Origin: Delphinapterus leucas
Lineage: Eukaryota > Chordata > Mammalia > Artiodactyla > Monodontidae
DNA length: 64,000 nt
Direction: 5' to 3'
Assembly: GCF_002288925.2 (NCBI RefSeq)
Contig: NW_022098090.1
Coordinates: 4,275,342 to 4,339,341, forward strand
The position numbers and the translations under genes were made by a program. The notes below the pieces were generated by a model that was not told where the DNA came from, searched no databases, and was given only the letters and a program-made list of their open reading frames with translations. This document shows, piece after piece, positions 24,275 through 35,515 of the stretch (the first letter of the stretch is position 1; every line of letters begins with the position of its first letter).

Positions 24275-24563
24275 GTCTCTCCTCTTTGCCATAAATCTGA
24301 CCAATGTTTGGGAGGCATTTCATGACCAATTTTGTCCCACTGTGCTGGGAAGGCTCATTCCTAGGGCAGGGGAGGAGTCTGTTGATAGGTCATTCAATGT
24401 GATAATTTTTGGATTAAGCCTTGTTGATAATCTAAAATTCTTTGGATCATCTGTTTTACTAGTCTATTATGAACCAGGAAATGTTTCTCCTTGTTGCTTC
24501 TTCCCATATGTAGAGTTGCACCACTGCAATGATTCTATATAGAGTTATATTTATAATCGATTG
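24275..24563 (-). mobile_element. ERV 3'-internal segment (copy 2)
   Basis: Second copy of the 18481-18772 segment, differing at about 15 of 290 positions. It joins directly to a partial LTR at 24564, which implies deletion of the rest of a first internal region. Confidence 0.58.
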
Positions 24564-24710
24564 CCTTAACTATCTAGGAACACTATCCTGTTTTCCTCCA
24601 TCCTGAATTCCCCTCAGGGTGTACTGTTGGGGGTGACTGCAGTGGCTGATGTCTTGATGGTCACAACATTGTTTGTTTACTGAAGTGGCAGGCAATATTC
24701 TTTGTCCACA
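24564..24710 (-). mobile_element. Partial ERV LTR (copy C)
   Basis: The 147 bp from 'ccttaactatctagg' to 'tttgtccaca' repeat the distal half of LTR A/B. It ends in CA and is followed by GGCA, which pairs with the GGCA before LTR A as a 4-bp target duplication. Host L1 resumes immediately after. Confidence 0.65.
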
Positions 24711-25219
24711 GGCAATTCTTATAAAAGTTCCAGCAAATTTGTGTGTGTGTGTGTGTAAATATAGACAAGTTTATTTTAAAATTTATATGGAAAAGCACAA
24801 GCCCTGGAATAGCAAAAGCAATATTGAAAATGAAGTATAAGGAAAATAATCTACATGATATTAAGGCTTACCATATATCTACAGTAATCAAGAGAATGTG
24901 GGATGGCAGAGGGATATATACATAGATCAATGGAACAGAAAAGAAAACCCAGGAATAGACTCAACTGATTTTTGACAAATTTTATGAAAATAATTTCATG
25001 GAGGAAGGATATCTTTGTCAAAATATGGTGCTGAAGCAATTGGCCATACATAGGTGAAAAAATGAACATTGACCTAAAATCTCATGTGCTGTTTAAAAAT
25101 TAAATCAGAATCGATCACTGACAAATAAATAACATAAAATTGTAAAACTTAAAAAAAAACAAAACAGGATGAAACCTTGAGGATCTAGGCCTAGGCAAAA
25201 AGTTCTTAGACTTGACACC
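24711..25219 (+). mobile_element. Old L1 ORF2, segment 2
   Basis: Resumes the element of 17583-17784 with 'ttttaaaatttatatggaaa', 'agatcaatggaacagaaaag' and 'cagttcttagacttgacacc'-like text. A (TG)n run lies at 24740-24757. It is interrupted by a solo LTR after 'gacacc'. Confidence 0.75.
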
Positions 25220-25695
25220 TATTGACTTGAAAAAACCAAACAAACAACACACAATGAGAGCTGTGAGTCACGTTTATTCAGTGTCTTACTGAGGACTACA
25301 GCCTGGGCGACAGCCTCTGAGTTGGCTCTGAGAAACTGTTCAGAAGAGGTAAGGGGGGAGGTCAATATATATGTTATTTTGGCAGAAGGGTATTTGCAGT
25401 CAAACAAACACACATCTCCACAGAAGCTTGCTACTAGCCACAAGGAACAGATATCCTAGTTAATGGTTTTAGTGCTTTTCTAAGTATGGGAAGATGCAAG
25501 AATCCAGGTACATAAAAAATTTCTCCTGAAAATATCTAACTATCTGAAGGCTTGTGCTGCCAGTTTTTGCAGAACAAGGGCAGAGTGCCTCATTCCTGAT
25601 CTCTGCCCTGAATTATTTTCAGGGTTTGTTGAAGGTCAGCAACTAGTGACTTGATTCTTGTAGAACTAAGTGGTGAGTGACATTCTTTAATTGGC
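25220..25695 (-). mobile_element. Solo ERV LTR, minus strand
   Basis: Same family as LTR copies A-C. It starts TATTGACTT (a mutated TG) and ends ...TTGGC(A), with the antisense 'gtttatt' polyadenylation region near 25271. Flanks are ACACC at 25215-25219 and 25696-25700, a duplication of 4 or 5 bp depending on whether the last A belongs to the LTR. Removal joins 'cttgacacc' to 'aagatcatgatcc', normal L1 text. Confidence 0.72.
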
Positions 25696-25699
25696 ACAC

Positions 25700-26176
25700 C
25701 AAGATCATGATCCATAAAAGGAAAAATTAGAAAGTTTTATTTCATTAAAATTTAAAACTTTTGTTGTGTGAAAGGCCCTATTGAGTATGAAAATACCAGC
25801 TGCACACTTGGAGAAAATATTTTCAAGCTACATATTCAACAAAGCACTAGTATATAGACTATATAAAGAACTCATAAAACTCAATGTTAAAAAAAACAAT
25901 TTAAATAGACAATGGGCAAAGACATGAAAAGTCATTTCACTGAGGAGGATATACAGATGGCAAATAAACATGTAAAAAGATGTTAACATCACTAGCCATT
26001 AGGGAAATGTAACTTAAAATCATAGAGAGATATCATTACACATCTATTACAAGAGTTAATATAAAAAGTAAAAACAATACTAAATTATGGTAACAAGCTG
26101 AAGAACTTGGATCATTCATACATTGTTGGTGGGAATGTTAAATGTTATGTCCACTATGAAAAACAGGTTGGCAGTT
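25700..26176 (+). mobile_element. Old L1 ORF2, segment 3
   Basis: Continues the host element: 'atgatccataaaaggaaaaa', 'atttcactgaggaggatata' and 'cattgttggtgggaatgtt'. It ends at 'aggttggcagtt', where an antisense L1 inserted. Confidence 0.75.
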
Positions 26177-26502
26177 GTTTTCTTTTTCTTTTTTTACATT
26201 TTTATTGGAGTATAATTGCTTTACAATGTTGTGTTAGTTTCTGCTGTATAACAAAGTGAATCAGCTGTATGTATACATATATCCCCATGTCCCCTCCCTC
26301 TTGCACCTCCCTCCCACCCTCCCTATCCCACCCCTCCATGTGGTCACAAAGCACTGAGCTGATCTCCCTGTGCTATGCAGCTGCTTCCCGCTAGCTATCT
26401 ATTTTACATTTGGTAGTGTATATATGTCAGTGCTACTCTCTCACTTCGTCCCAGCTTCCCCTTCCCCCCACCCCTGTGTCCTCAAGTCCATTCTCTATGT
26501 CT
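26177..26502 (-). mobile_element. 5'-truncated L1 3' end, antisense
   Basis: A 326-bp insertion that starts with a T-rich run (the reverse of the A-tail) and then 'tttattggagtataattgct'. It is bounded by a perfect 12-bp target duplication 'aggttggcagtt' (26165-26176 and 26503-26514). It belongs to the younger L1 subfamily by its 3'UTR. Confidence 0.92.
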
Positions 26503-27195
26503 AGGTTGGCAGTTTTTTAACAAGCTAAGCACATAACTACTATATGACCTAACAATTAAACCCCTGGCTACTTATCCTAGAGGAATAAAAACTTATGTTC
26601 ACACACAAAAAACAATATACAAATGTTCATGTCTGATTTATTCATAATATCCAAAAACTGGAACAAACCAGATTTCTCAATGGATGAATGGTTGAACAGA
26701 TTCTGTTACATTGATACAATTGGATACAACTCAGCAATAAAAAGGGATGAACTATTGATATACTTGAGCAACTAGGATGTTTCCCCAGGGAATTATGCTG
26801 AGTGAAAAAAGCCACAAAGTCATATAATGTATGATTCAATTGCTATCATGCTTTTTAATTGAAAAAATTATGGTAACAAAGACAGTTTATTGGTTATCAG
26901 AGGTTAGATATACTTGATTGATTAATGGCCAGGGATGGGGGATGCCAGAGAAAGGAAAGTGTGCTATGATAAGCAATGTGAGGGATCCTTGTGGTGACAG
27001 AATTGCTCAGTATATTGACTGTGGTGGTGCCTACAGGAACCGAAATATGTGATAAAAATTTTTAGAATTAAACACACACACACATACACACACACACAAG
27101 TGCATTAAAATCTGGGGAAATCTGAATAAGGTTAGTTGATTATATCAGTGTGAATATCCTGGTTGAGTGTCACAAAATGTTACCATTCTAGGAAA
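26503..27195 (+). mobile_element. Old L1 ORF2 end and 3'UTR, segment 4
   Basis: End of the host L1. 'tatgacctaacaattaaacc' and 'attcataatatccaaaaact' are late ORF2. A (CA)n run lies at 27070-27100 and 'aaatctgaataaggttagtt' near 27120, typical of L1ME 3'UTRs. All frames are broken. Confidence 0.75.
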
Positions 27196-27214
27196 GGGTA
27201 AACGGTAGAGTAAA

Positions 27215-27672
27215 ATTTTCTTTTAAAAAATTGTTTCCAGACTTATTGACATACAGGTGACATATAACGTTGTATAAATTTAAGGTGTATGACAGAATGA
27301 TTTGAAATATGTATATATTATGAAATTATTACCACAATAATTTTAGTTAACACATTCATCACCTCACATAGTTACAATTGTTTTCTTGTGATGAAAACAT
27401 TTAAAATCTCTCTTAGCAACTTTCAGATATACAATAAAGTGTTGTTAACTATAGTCACCATTCTATGCATTACATCCCCAGAATTTATCTTATAATTGGA
27501 AGTTTGTTCCTTTTGACCACCGTCACCCATTTTCCCTCACCCCTACCTCTCGCAACCACCTATCTGTTTTCTGTTTCTATGAGTTTAGTTTTTCTTTTTT
27601 TAGATTCCACATATAAGTGAGATCATGCAAAATTTGTCATTTTGTCTGACTTACTTCACTTAGCATAAAAAT
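27215..27672 (-). mobile_element. Old L1 3'UTR, antisense
   Basis: Phrases 'acttattgacatacaggtg', 'aatatgtatatattatgaaa', 'atagtcaccattctatgcat' and 'agattccacatataagtgag' match the antisense L1MA/MB-type 3'UTR. It is not an inverted part of the next element, because it carries that element's 3' and not 5' region. Confidence 0.75.
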
Positions 27673-27674
27673 CC

Positions 27675-28227
27675 AGTTTAAAAATTGTCAAATGGCCTGA
27701 ACATTTTTCCAAAGAAGACATAATAAGGCCAGCAGGTACATGAAAAGGGGCTAAATATCACCAGTGGTCAGAAAAACGCAAATCAAAGCCACACTGAGGG
27801 GACTTCCCTGGTGGTCCAGTGGTTAAGACTCCGTGCTCCCAAATGCAGGGGGCCCAGGTTTGATCCCTGGTCAGGGAAAGAGATCCCACACGCCACAACT
27901 AAAGAGCCCACCTGCCTCAATGAAGATCCTACTTGCTGCAACTAAGACCCGGCACAGCCAATGAAAAAACAAAAAACACACAAACAATGAGATGACCTCA
28001 CACATTTTAGACTGGCTATCATTAAAAAGACAAGTAAGTGTTGGAGAGATATGGAGAAAAGAGAACACTTGTGCACTGTTAGTGGGAATATAAACTGGTG
28101 CAATCACTGTGGAAAACAGTGTGGAGGTTCCTCAAAAAATTAAAAATAGAACTACCATATGATCCAGCAATCTACTTCTGGGTATATATCTGAAGGAAAT
28201 GAAATCGCTATCTCAAAGAGATATCTG
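27675..28227 (+). mobile_element. Old L1 ORF2 fragment, host of the 10-kb insertion (left)
   Basis: Late ORF2 text ('aacatttttccaaagaagac', 'gtgggaatataaactggtgc') runs up to 'ctcaaagagatatctg' at 28227. It resumes at 38491 with 'tacccctatgtttgttat', normal L1 order, after the composite insertion. A CHR SINE (27798-27985) sits within. Confidence 0.82.
27798..27985 (+). mobile_element. CHR-type SINE (older)
   Basis: Starts 'ggggacttccctggtgg' and carries the B-box-like 'aggtttgatccctggtcag'. It ends in an A/C-rich tail. Flanks 'cacactgag' and 'caaacaatgag' look like an eroded target duplication. Confidence 0.85.
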
Positions 28228-28238
28228 GATTTAGGGGG

Positions 28239-28248
28239 AAGATGCCAG
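28239..28248 (+). promoter_or_regulatory. Degenerate YY1-like box at L1-B 5' end
   Basis: Reads AAGATGCCAG where L1-A has AAGATGGCGG. The core ATGGC is changed to ATGCC, which should weaken or abolish YY1 binding. It is probably non-functional. Confidence 0.4.
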
Positions 28249-29675
28249 AAGAGTAAGACGCGGAGATCACCTTCCTCCCCACAGATACAACAGAAATACA
28301 TCTACACGTGGAACAACTCCTACAGAACACCTACTGAACGCTGGCAGAAGACCTCAGACCTACCAAAAGGCAAGAAAGTCCCCACGTACATGGGTAGGGC
28401 AAAAGGAAAAAGAATAAAGAGAAAAAAGCATAGGGACGGGACCTGCACCAGTGGGAGGGAGCCGTGAAGGAGGAAAGTTTTCCACACACTAGGAAGCCCT
28501 TTCGTTGGCGGAGACTGCAGGTGGTGGAAGGGGAAAGCTTCGGAGCCTCGGAGGAGAGCACAGCCCCAGGGGTGCTGAGGGCAAAGCGAAGAGATTCCCG
28601 CACAGAGGATTGGAGACGACTGGCACTCACCAGCCCGAGAGGCGTGTCTGCTCACCTGCAGGGGTGGGTGAGGCTGGGAGCTGAGGCTCGGGCTTCGGTC
28701 TGAGTGCCAGGAGGGGACTGGGGTGGGCAGCATGAAAACGGCCTGCAGGGGGTTTGTGCACCACGGCTACCCGGGAGGGAATCCGGGGAAAAGTCTGGAC
28801 TTGCCAAAGAGGCAAGAGACTTTTTCTTCCCTCTTTGTTTCCTGGTGCGCGAGGAGACGGGTTTAAGAGTGCTGCTTAAACGAGCTCCAGAGACGGGCAC
28901 GAGCCGTGGCTAAAAGCGCGGACCCCAGAGTTGTGCATGAGATGCTAAGACGCTAAGGCTGCTGCCGCCGCCACTAAGAAGCCTGTGTGCGAGCACAGGT
29001 CACTATCCACACCCCGCTTCCAGGGAGCCTGTGCAGCCCGCCACTGCCAGGGTCCCGGGATCCAGGGACAACTTCCCCGAGAAAACGCACGGCACGCCTC
29101 AGGCTGGTGCAATGTCATGCCGGCCTCTGCTGCCGCAGGTCCGCCCGGCATTCCATACCCCTCCCTCCCCACGCCTGAGTGAGCCAGAGTCCCAGAAGCA
29201 GCTGCTCCTTTAACCCCATCCTGTCTGAGCGAAGAAAAGACGCCCTCTGGCAGCCTACACGCAGAGGGGGGGCCAAGTTCAAAGCTGAACCCCCGAGAGG
29301 AGTGTGAACAAAGAAGAGAAAGAGAAATCTCTCCCAGCAGCCTCAGAAGCAGCGGATTAAAGCTCCACAATCAACTTGATGTACCCTGCATCTGTGGAAT
29401 ACATGAATAGACAACGAATCATCCCAAATTGAGGAGGTGGACATTGAGAGCAAGATTTATGATTTTTTCCCCTTTCCTCTTTTTGTGAGTGTGTATGTGT
29501 ATGCTTCTGTGTGAGATTTTGTCTGTATAACTTTGCTTCCACCATTTGTCCTAGGGTTCTCTCCGTCCGTTTTCTTTTTTGTTTTTCTTTTTTAAATTTT
29601 TTTCTTAATAGTTATTTTTTATTTTAATAACTTTATTATATTTTAGCTTACTTGATTTTATTTTACTTTATCTTC

Positions 29676-29748
29676 TTTCTTTCTTTCTTTTTTCCTTCCT
29701 TCCCTAATTCCTTCCTCCCTCCCTCCCTCCTTTCTTTCTTTCCTTCCC

Positions 29749-29808
<60 letters not shown>

Positions 29809-29846
29809 TCCTTCTTTCTTTCTTTCTTTCTTTCTCTCTACTTCTA
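29676..29846. repeat. (TTTC)n/(CCTT)n microsatellite inside L1 5'UTR
   Basis: About 170 bp of pyrimidine tetramers. L1-A and L1-C have only short C/T-rich stretches at the same place (about 5590-5620 and 48040-48110), so the tract expanded in this copy. It explains the Phe/Leu/Ser-rich frame at 29652-29894. Confidence 0.95.
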
Positions 29847-30385
29847 CTAATTCTTTCTACTTTTTCTCCATTTTATTGTGAGCTGTGTGGATGAAAGGCT
29901 CTTGGTGCTTCAGCCAGGAGTCAGTGCTGTGCCTCTGAGGTGGGAGAGCCAACTTCAGGACACAGGTCCACAAGAGACCTCCCAGCTCCACATAATATCA
30001 AACGGGGAAAATCTCCCAGAGATCTCCATCTCAACACCAGCACCCAGCTTCACTCAACGACCAGAAAGCTACGGTGCTGGACACCCTATGCCAAACAACT
30101 AGCAAGAGAGGAACACAACCCCACCCATTAGAAGACAGGCAGCCTAAAATCATAATAAGTCCACAGACACCCCAAAACACACAACCAGACGTTGGGGGAC
30201 CTGCCCCCCAGAAAGACAAGATCCAGCCTCAACAACCAGAACACAGGCAGAAGTCCTCACCACCAGGATGCCTACACAACCCACTGAAACAACGTTAGCC
30301 ACTGGGGACAGACACCAAAAACAACGGGAAATACGAACCTGCAGCCTGCAAAAAGGAGACCCCCAAACACACTAAGATAAGCACA

Positions 30386-31279
30386 ACGAGAAGACAGAAA
30401 AACACACAGCAGATGAAGGAGCAAAATGAAAACCCACCAGACCTAACAAATGAAGAGGAAATAGGCAGTCTACCTGAAAAAGACTTCTGAATAATGATAG
30501 TAAAATTGATCCAAAATCTTGGAAATAAAATAGGCAAAATGCAAGAAACATTTTAACAGAGACCTAAAAGAAGTAAAGATGAAACAAACAATGATGAACA
30601 ACACAATAAATGAAATGAAAAATACTCTAGATGGGATCAATAGCAGAATAACTGAGGCAGAAGAACGGATAAGTAACCTGGAAGATAAAATAGTGGAACT
30701 AACTACTGCAGAGCAGAAAAAGAAAGAAGAATGAAAGGAACTGAGGACAGTCTCAGAGACTTCTGGGACAACATTAAACACACCAACATTCGAATTATAG
30801 GGGTCCCAGAAAAACAAAAGGAAAAGAAAGGGACAGACAAAATATTTGAAGAGATTATAGTTGAAAACATCCCTAAAATGGGAAAGGAAATAGTTAACCA
30901 ACTCCAAGAAGCACAGAGAGTCCCATACAGGATAAATCCAAGGAGAAGTACACCAAGACACACATTAATCAAACTGTCAAAATTTAAATACAAAGAAAAC
31001 ATATTAAAAGCAGCAAGGGAAAAACAACACATAACACACAAGTAAATCCCCATAAGGTTAACAGCTGATCTTTCAGCAGACACTCTGCAAGCCAGAAGGG
31101 ACTGGCAGGACATATTTAAAGTAATGAAGGAGAAAAACCTGCAACAATATTACTCTACCCAGCAAGGATCTCATTCAGATTTGATGGAGAAATTAAAACC
31201 TTTACAGACAAGCAAAAGCTGAGAGAGTTCAGCACCACCAAACCAGCTTTACAACAAAATGCTAAAAGAACTTCTCTAG
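30386..31279 (+). pseudogene. L1-B ORF1 remnant
   Basis: RNA-binding ORF1 of L1. The usual start ATG is ACG here (30386-30388) and the stop is TAG (31277-31279), 894 bp in all. The best open piece is 30731-31045: a coiled-coil-like start, then GVPEKQKEKKGTDKIFEE, PYRINPRRSTPRHTLIKLS and KENILKAAREK, the RNA-recognition and C-terminal regions of ORF1p. A TAA at about 31043 and earlier stops and frameshifts kill it. Confidence 0.85.
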
Positions 31280-31337
31280 GCAAGAAAAACAAGAGAAGGA
31301 AAAGACCTACAATAACAAACTCAAAACAATTAAGAAA

Positions 31338-34300
31338 ATGGGAATAGGACCATACATATCAATAATTACCTTAAATGTAAATGGACTAAATAATCCCACC
31401 AAAAGACACAGATTGGCTGAATGGATACAAAAATAAAACCCATATATATGCTGTCTACAAGAGACTCACTTCAGACCTAGAGACACATACACACTGAAAG
31501 TAAGGGGATGGAAAAAGATATTCCATGCAAATGGAAATGAAAAGAAAGCTGGAGTAGCATTTCTCATATCAGAAAATATAGGCTTTAAAATAAAGACTAT
31601 TAGAAGAGACAAAGAAGGACACTACATAATGATCAAGGGAGCAATCCAAGAAGAAGATATAACAATTGAAATATTTATGCACCCAACATAGGAGCACCTC
31701 AATACATAAGGGAAATACTAACAGCCATGAAAAAGGAAATCAACAGTAACACATTTATAGTAGGGGACTTTAACACCCCACTTTCACCAATGGACAGATC
31801 ATCCAAAATGAAAATAAATAAGGAAACACATGCTTTAAATGATACATTGAACAAGATGGACTTAATTGATATTTATAGGACATTCCATCCAACAACAACA
31901 GAATACACATTTTTCTCTAGGGCTCATGGAACTTTCTCCAGTATAGATCATATCATAGGTCACAAATCAATTTGTGGTAAATTTAAGAAAATTGAAATCC
32001 TATCAAGTATCTTTTCCTACCACAACGCTATGAGACTAGATATCAATTACAGGAAAATGTCTGTGAAAAGTACAAACACATGGAGGCTAAACAATACACT
32101 ACTTATTAACGAAGTGATCACTGAATAAATCAATGAGGAAATAAAAAAAATACATAGAAACAAATGACAATGGAGACACGATGAGCCAAAACCTACGGAA
32201 TGCAGCAAAAGCAGTTCTAAGAGGGAAGTTATAGCAATACAATCCTACCTTAAGAAACAGGATACATCTCGAATAAATAACCTAACCTTGCACCTAAAGC
32301 AATTAGAGAAAGAAGAACAAAAAAACCCCAAAGTTAGCAGAAGGAAAGAAATCATAAAGATCAGATCAGAAATAAATGAAACAGAAATGAAGGAAACAAT
32401 AGCAAAGATCAATAAAACTAAAAGCTGGTTCTTTGAGAAGATAAACAAAACTGATAAACCATTAGCCAGAGTCATCAAGAAGATAGGGAGAAGACTCAAA
32501 TCAATAGAATTAGAAATGAAAAGTGAGAAGTAACAACTGACACTGCAGAAATACAAAAGATCATGAGAGATTGCTACAAGCAACTCTATGCCAATAAAAT
32601 GGACAACCTGGAAGAAATGGACAAAGTCTTAGAAATGCACAACATGCCAAGACTGAATCAGGGAGAATTTGAAAATATAAACAGACCAATCACAAGCACT
32701 GAAATTGAAACTGTGATTAAAAATCTTCCAACAAACAAAAGCCCAGGACCAGATAGCTTCACAGGTCAATTCTATCAAACATTTAGAGAAGATCTAACAC
32801 CTATCCTTCTCAAACTCTTCCAAAATATAGCAGAGGGAGGAAAACTCCCAAACTCTTTGTACGAGGCCACCATCACCTTCATACCAAAACCAGACAAGGA
32901 TGTCACAAAGAAAGAAAACTGCTGGCCAATATCACTGATGAACATAGATGCAAAAATCCTCAAGTAAATACCAGCAAACAGAATCCAACAGCACATTAGA
33001 AGGATCATACACCATGCTCAAGTGGGGTTTATTCCAGGAATGCAAGGATTCTTCAATGTATGCAAATCAATCAACGTGATACACCATATTAACAAATTGA
33101 AGGAGAAAAACCACATGATCATCTCAATAGATACAGAGAAAGCTTCTGAAAAATTTCAACACCCATTTTTGATAAAAACCCTGCAGAAAGTAAGCATAGA
33201 GGGAACTTTCTTCAACACAATAAAGGCCATAAATGACAAACCCACAGCCAACATCATCCTCAATGGTGAAAAACTGAAGGCATCTCCAGTAAGATCAGGA
33301 ACAAGACAAGGTTTCCCACTCTCACCAGTCTTATTCAACATAGCTTTGGAAGTTTTAGCCACAGCAATCAGAGAAGAAAAGGAAATAAAAGGAATCCAAA
33401 TCGGAAAAGAAGAAGTAAAGCTGTCACTGTTTGCAGATGACATGATATTATTAATAGAGAATCCTAAAGATGCTATCAGAAAACTACTATATCTCATGAA
33501 TGAATTTGGTAAAGTAGCAGGATAAAAAATTAATGCACAGAAATCTCTGGCATTCCTATAAACTAATGATGAAATATCTGCAAGTGAAATCAAGAAAACA
33601 CTCCCATTTACCATTGCAACAAAAAGAAAAAAATATCTAGGAATAAACCTACCTAAGGAGACAAAAGACATGTATGTAGAAAATTATAAGACACTGATGA
33701 AAGAAATTAAAGATGATACAAATAGATGGAGAGATGTACCATGTTCTTGGATTGGAAGAATCAACATTTCGAAAATGACTCTAGTACCCAAAGCAATCTA
33801 CAGATCCAATGCATTCCCTATCAAACTACTGCTGGCATTTTTCACAGAACTAGAACAAAAAATTTCGCAATTTGTATGGAAACACAAAAGACCCCGAAGA
33901 GCCAAAGCAATCTTGAGAACGAAAAACGGAGCTGGGGGAATCAGGCTCCCTGACTTCAGACTATACTACAAAGCTATAGTAATCAAGACAGTATGGTACT
34001 GGCACAAAAACAGAAAGATAGAACAATGGAAAAGGATAGAAAGCCCAGACATCAACCCACACACATATGGTCACCTTATCTTTGATAAAGGAGGCAGGAA
34101 TGTACAGTAGGGAAAGGACAGCCTCTTCAATAAGTGGTGCTGGACAAACTGGACAGGTACAAGTAAAAGTATGAGATTAGGTCACTCCCTTACACCATAC
34201 ACAAAAGTAAGCTCAAAATGGATTAAAGACCTAAATGTAAGGCCAGAAACTATCAAACTCTTAGAGGAAAACATAGGCAGAACACTCTATGACATAAATC

Positions 34301-35153
34301 ACAGCAAGATCCTTTCTAACCCACCTCCTAGAGAAATGGAAATAAAAACAAAAATAAACAAATGAGACCTAATGAAACTTCAAAGCTTTTGCACAGCAAA
34401 GGAAGCCATAAACAAGACCAAAAGACAACCCTCAGAATGGGAGAAAATATTTGCAAATGAAGCAACTGACAGAGGATTAATCTCCAAAATTTATAAGCAG
34501 CTCATGCAGCTCAATAACAAAAAAACAAACAACCCAATCCAAAAATGGGCAGAAGACCTAAATAGGCATTTCTCCAAAGAAGTTAGACAGATTGCCAACA
34601 AACACATGAAAGAATGCTCAACATCATTAATCATTAGAGAAATGCAAGTCAAAACTACAATAAGATATCAACTCACACCAGTCAGAATGGCCATCATCAA
34701 AAAATCTAGAAACAATAAATTCTGGAGAGGGTGTGGAGAAAAGGGCACATTCTTGCACTGCTGGTGGGAATGTGAATTGGTTCAGCCACTATGGAGAACA
34801 CTTGGAGGTTCGTTAAAAAACTAAAAATAGAATTACCATATGACCCAGCAATCCCACTACTGGGCATATACCCTGAGAAAACCAAAATTCAAAAAGAGTC
34901 ATGTACCAAAAGGTTCATTGCAGCTCTATTTACAATAGCCAGGACATGGAAGCAACCTAAGTGTTTGTCAATGGATGAATGGATAAAAAAGATGTGGCAC
35001 ATATATACAATGGAATATTACTCAGCCGTAAAAAGAAGTGAAATTGAGCTATTTGTAATGAGGTGGATAGCCCTAGAGTCTGTCATACAGAGTGAAGTAA
35101 GTCAGAAAGACAAAGACAAATACCGTATGCTAACACATATATATGGAATTTAA
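31338..35153 (+). pseudogene. L1-B ORF2 remnant with intact FADD box
   Basis: From the ATG at 31338 to the TAA at 35151-35153 is 3,816 bp, about 1,271 codons, the length of a complete L1 ORF2. Endonuclease motifs are LNVNGLNNPTKR, LQETHF (catalytic Glu kept) and VGDFNTPLSPMDRS. Reverse-transcriptase text includes [32 protein letters not shown] and the catalytic FADD at 33430-33441. The C-terminal [17 protein letters not shown] keeps most of the Cys/His pattern, although the first Cys is Phe. Open pieces cover 31727-32128, 32288-32533, 32563-32967, 33022-33525, 33670-34110 and 34171-35153, so roughly six to eight lesions separate them. It is not functional as it stands. Confidence 0.9.
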
Positions 35154-35515
35154 GAAAAAAAAATGTCATGAAGAACCTAGGGGTAAGACAGGAATAAAGA
35201 CACAGAGTCACTGCAGAACAGACCTGAGGATATGGGGAGGGGGAAGGGTGAGATGTGACAAAGCGAGAGAGAGGCATCGACATATATACACTAACAAACA
35301 TAAGGTAGATAGCTAATGGGAAGCAGCTGTATAGCACAGGGAGATTAGCTCGGTGCTTTGTGACCACATGGAGGGGTGGGATAGGGAGGGTGGGAGGGAG
35401 GGAGATGCAAGCGGGAAGAGATATGGGAACATATGTATATATATAACTGATTCATTTTGTTGTGAAGCAGAAACTAATGTACCATTGTAAAGCAATTATA
35501 CTCCAATAAAGATGT

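Larger units (their letters stand above)
28228..35515 (+). mobile_element. L1-B: full-length LINE-1, best preserved
   Basis: About 7.29 kb. The order is the 5' end at 28228, a GC-rich 5'UTR to about 29440, a pyrimidine microsatellite (29676-29846), ORF1 (30386-31279), ORF2 (31338-35153), a 3'UTR and AATAAA at 35505-35510. ORF lengths are normal, so damage is by point changes and small indels. The YY1-like box and the ORF1 start codon are both mutated. Confidence 0.92.

Noticed and set aside
27215..28227. Twin-priming inversion of one L1
   Set aside because: The antisense part is the 3'UTR and not an upstream segment, so the two parts are separate elements.
28320..28733. 137-codon minus frame as a host gene
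   Set aside because: It lies wholly in the L1-B 5'UTR and overlaps the ORF0-like frame in another phase. The GC-rich leader explains the lack of stops.
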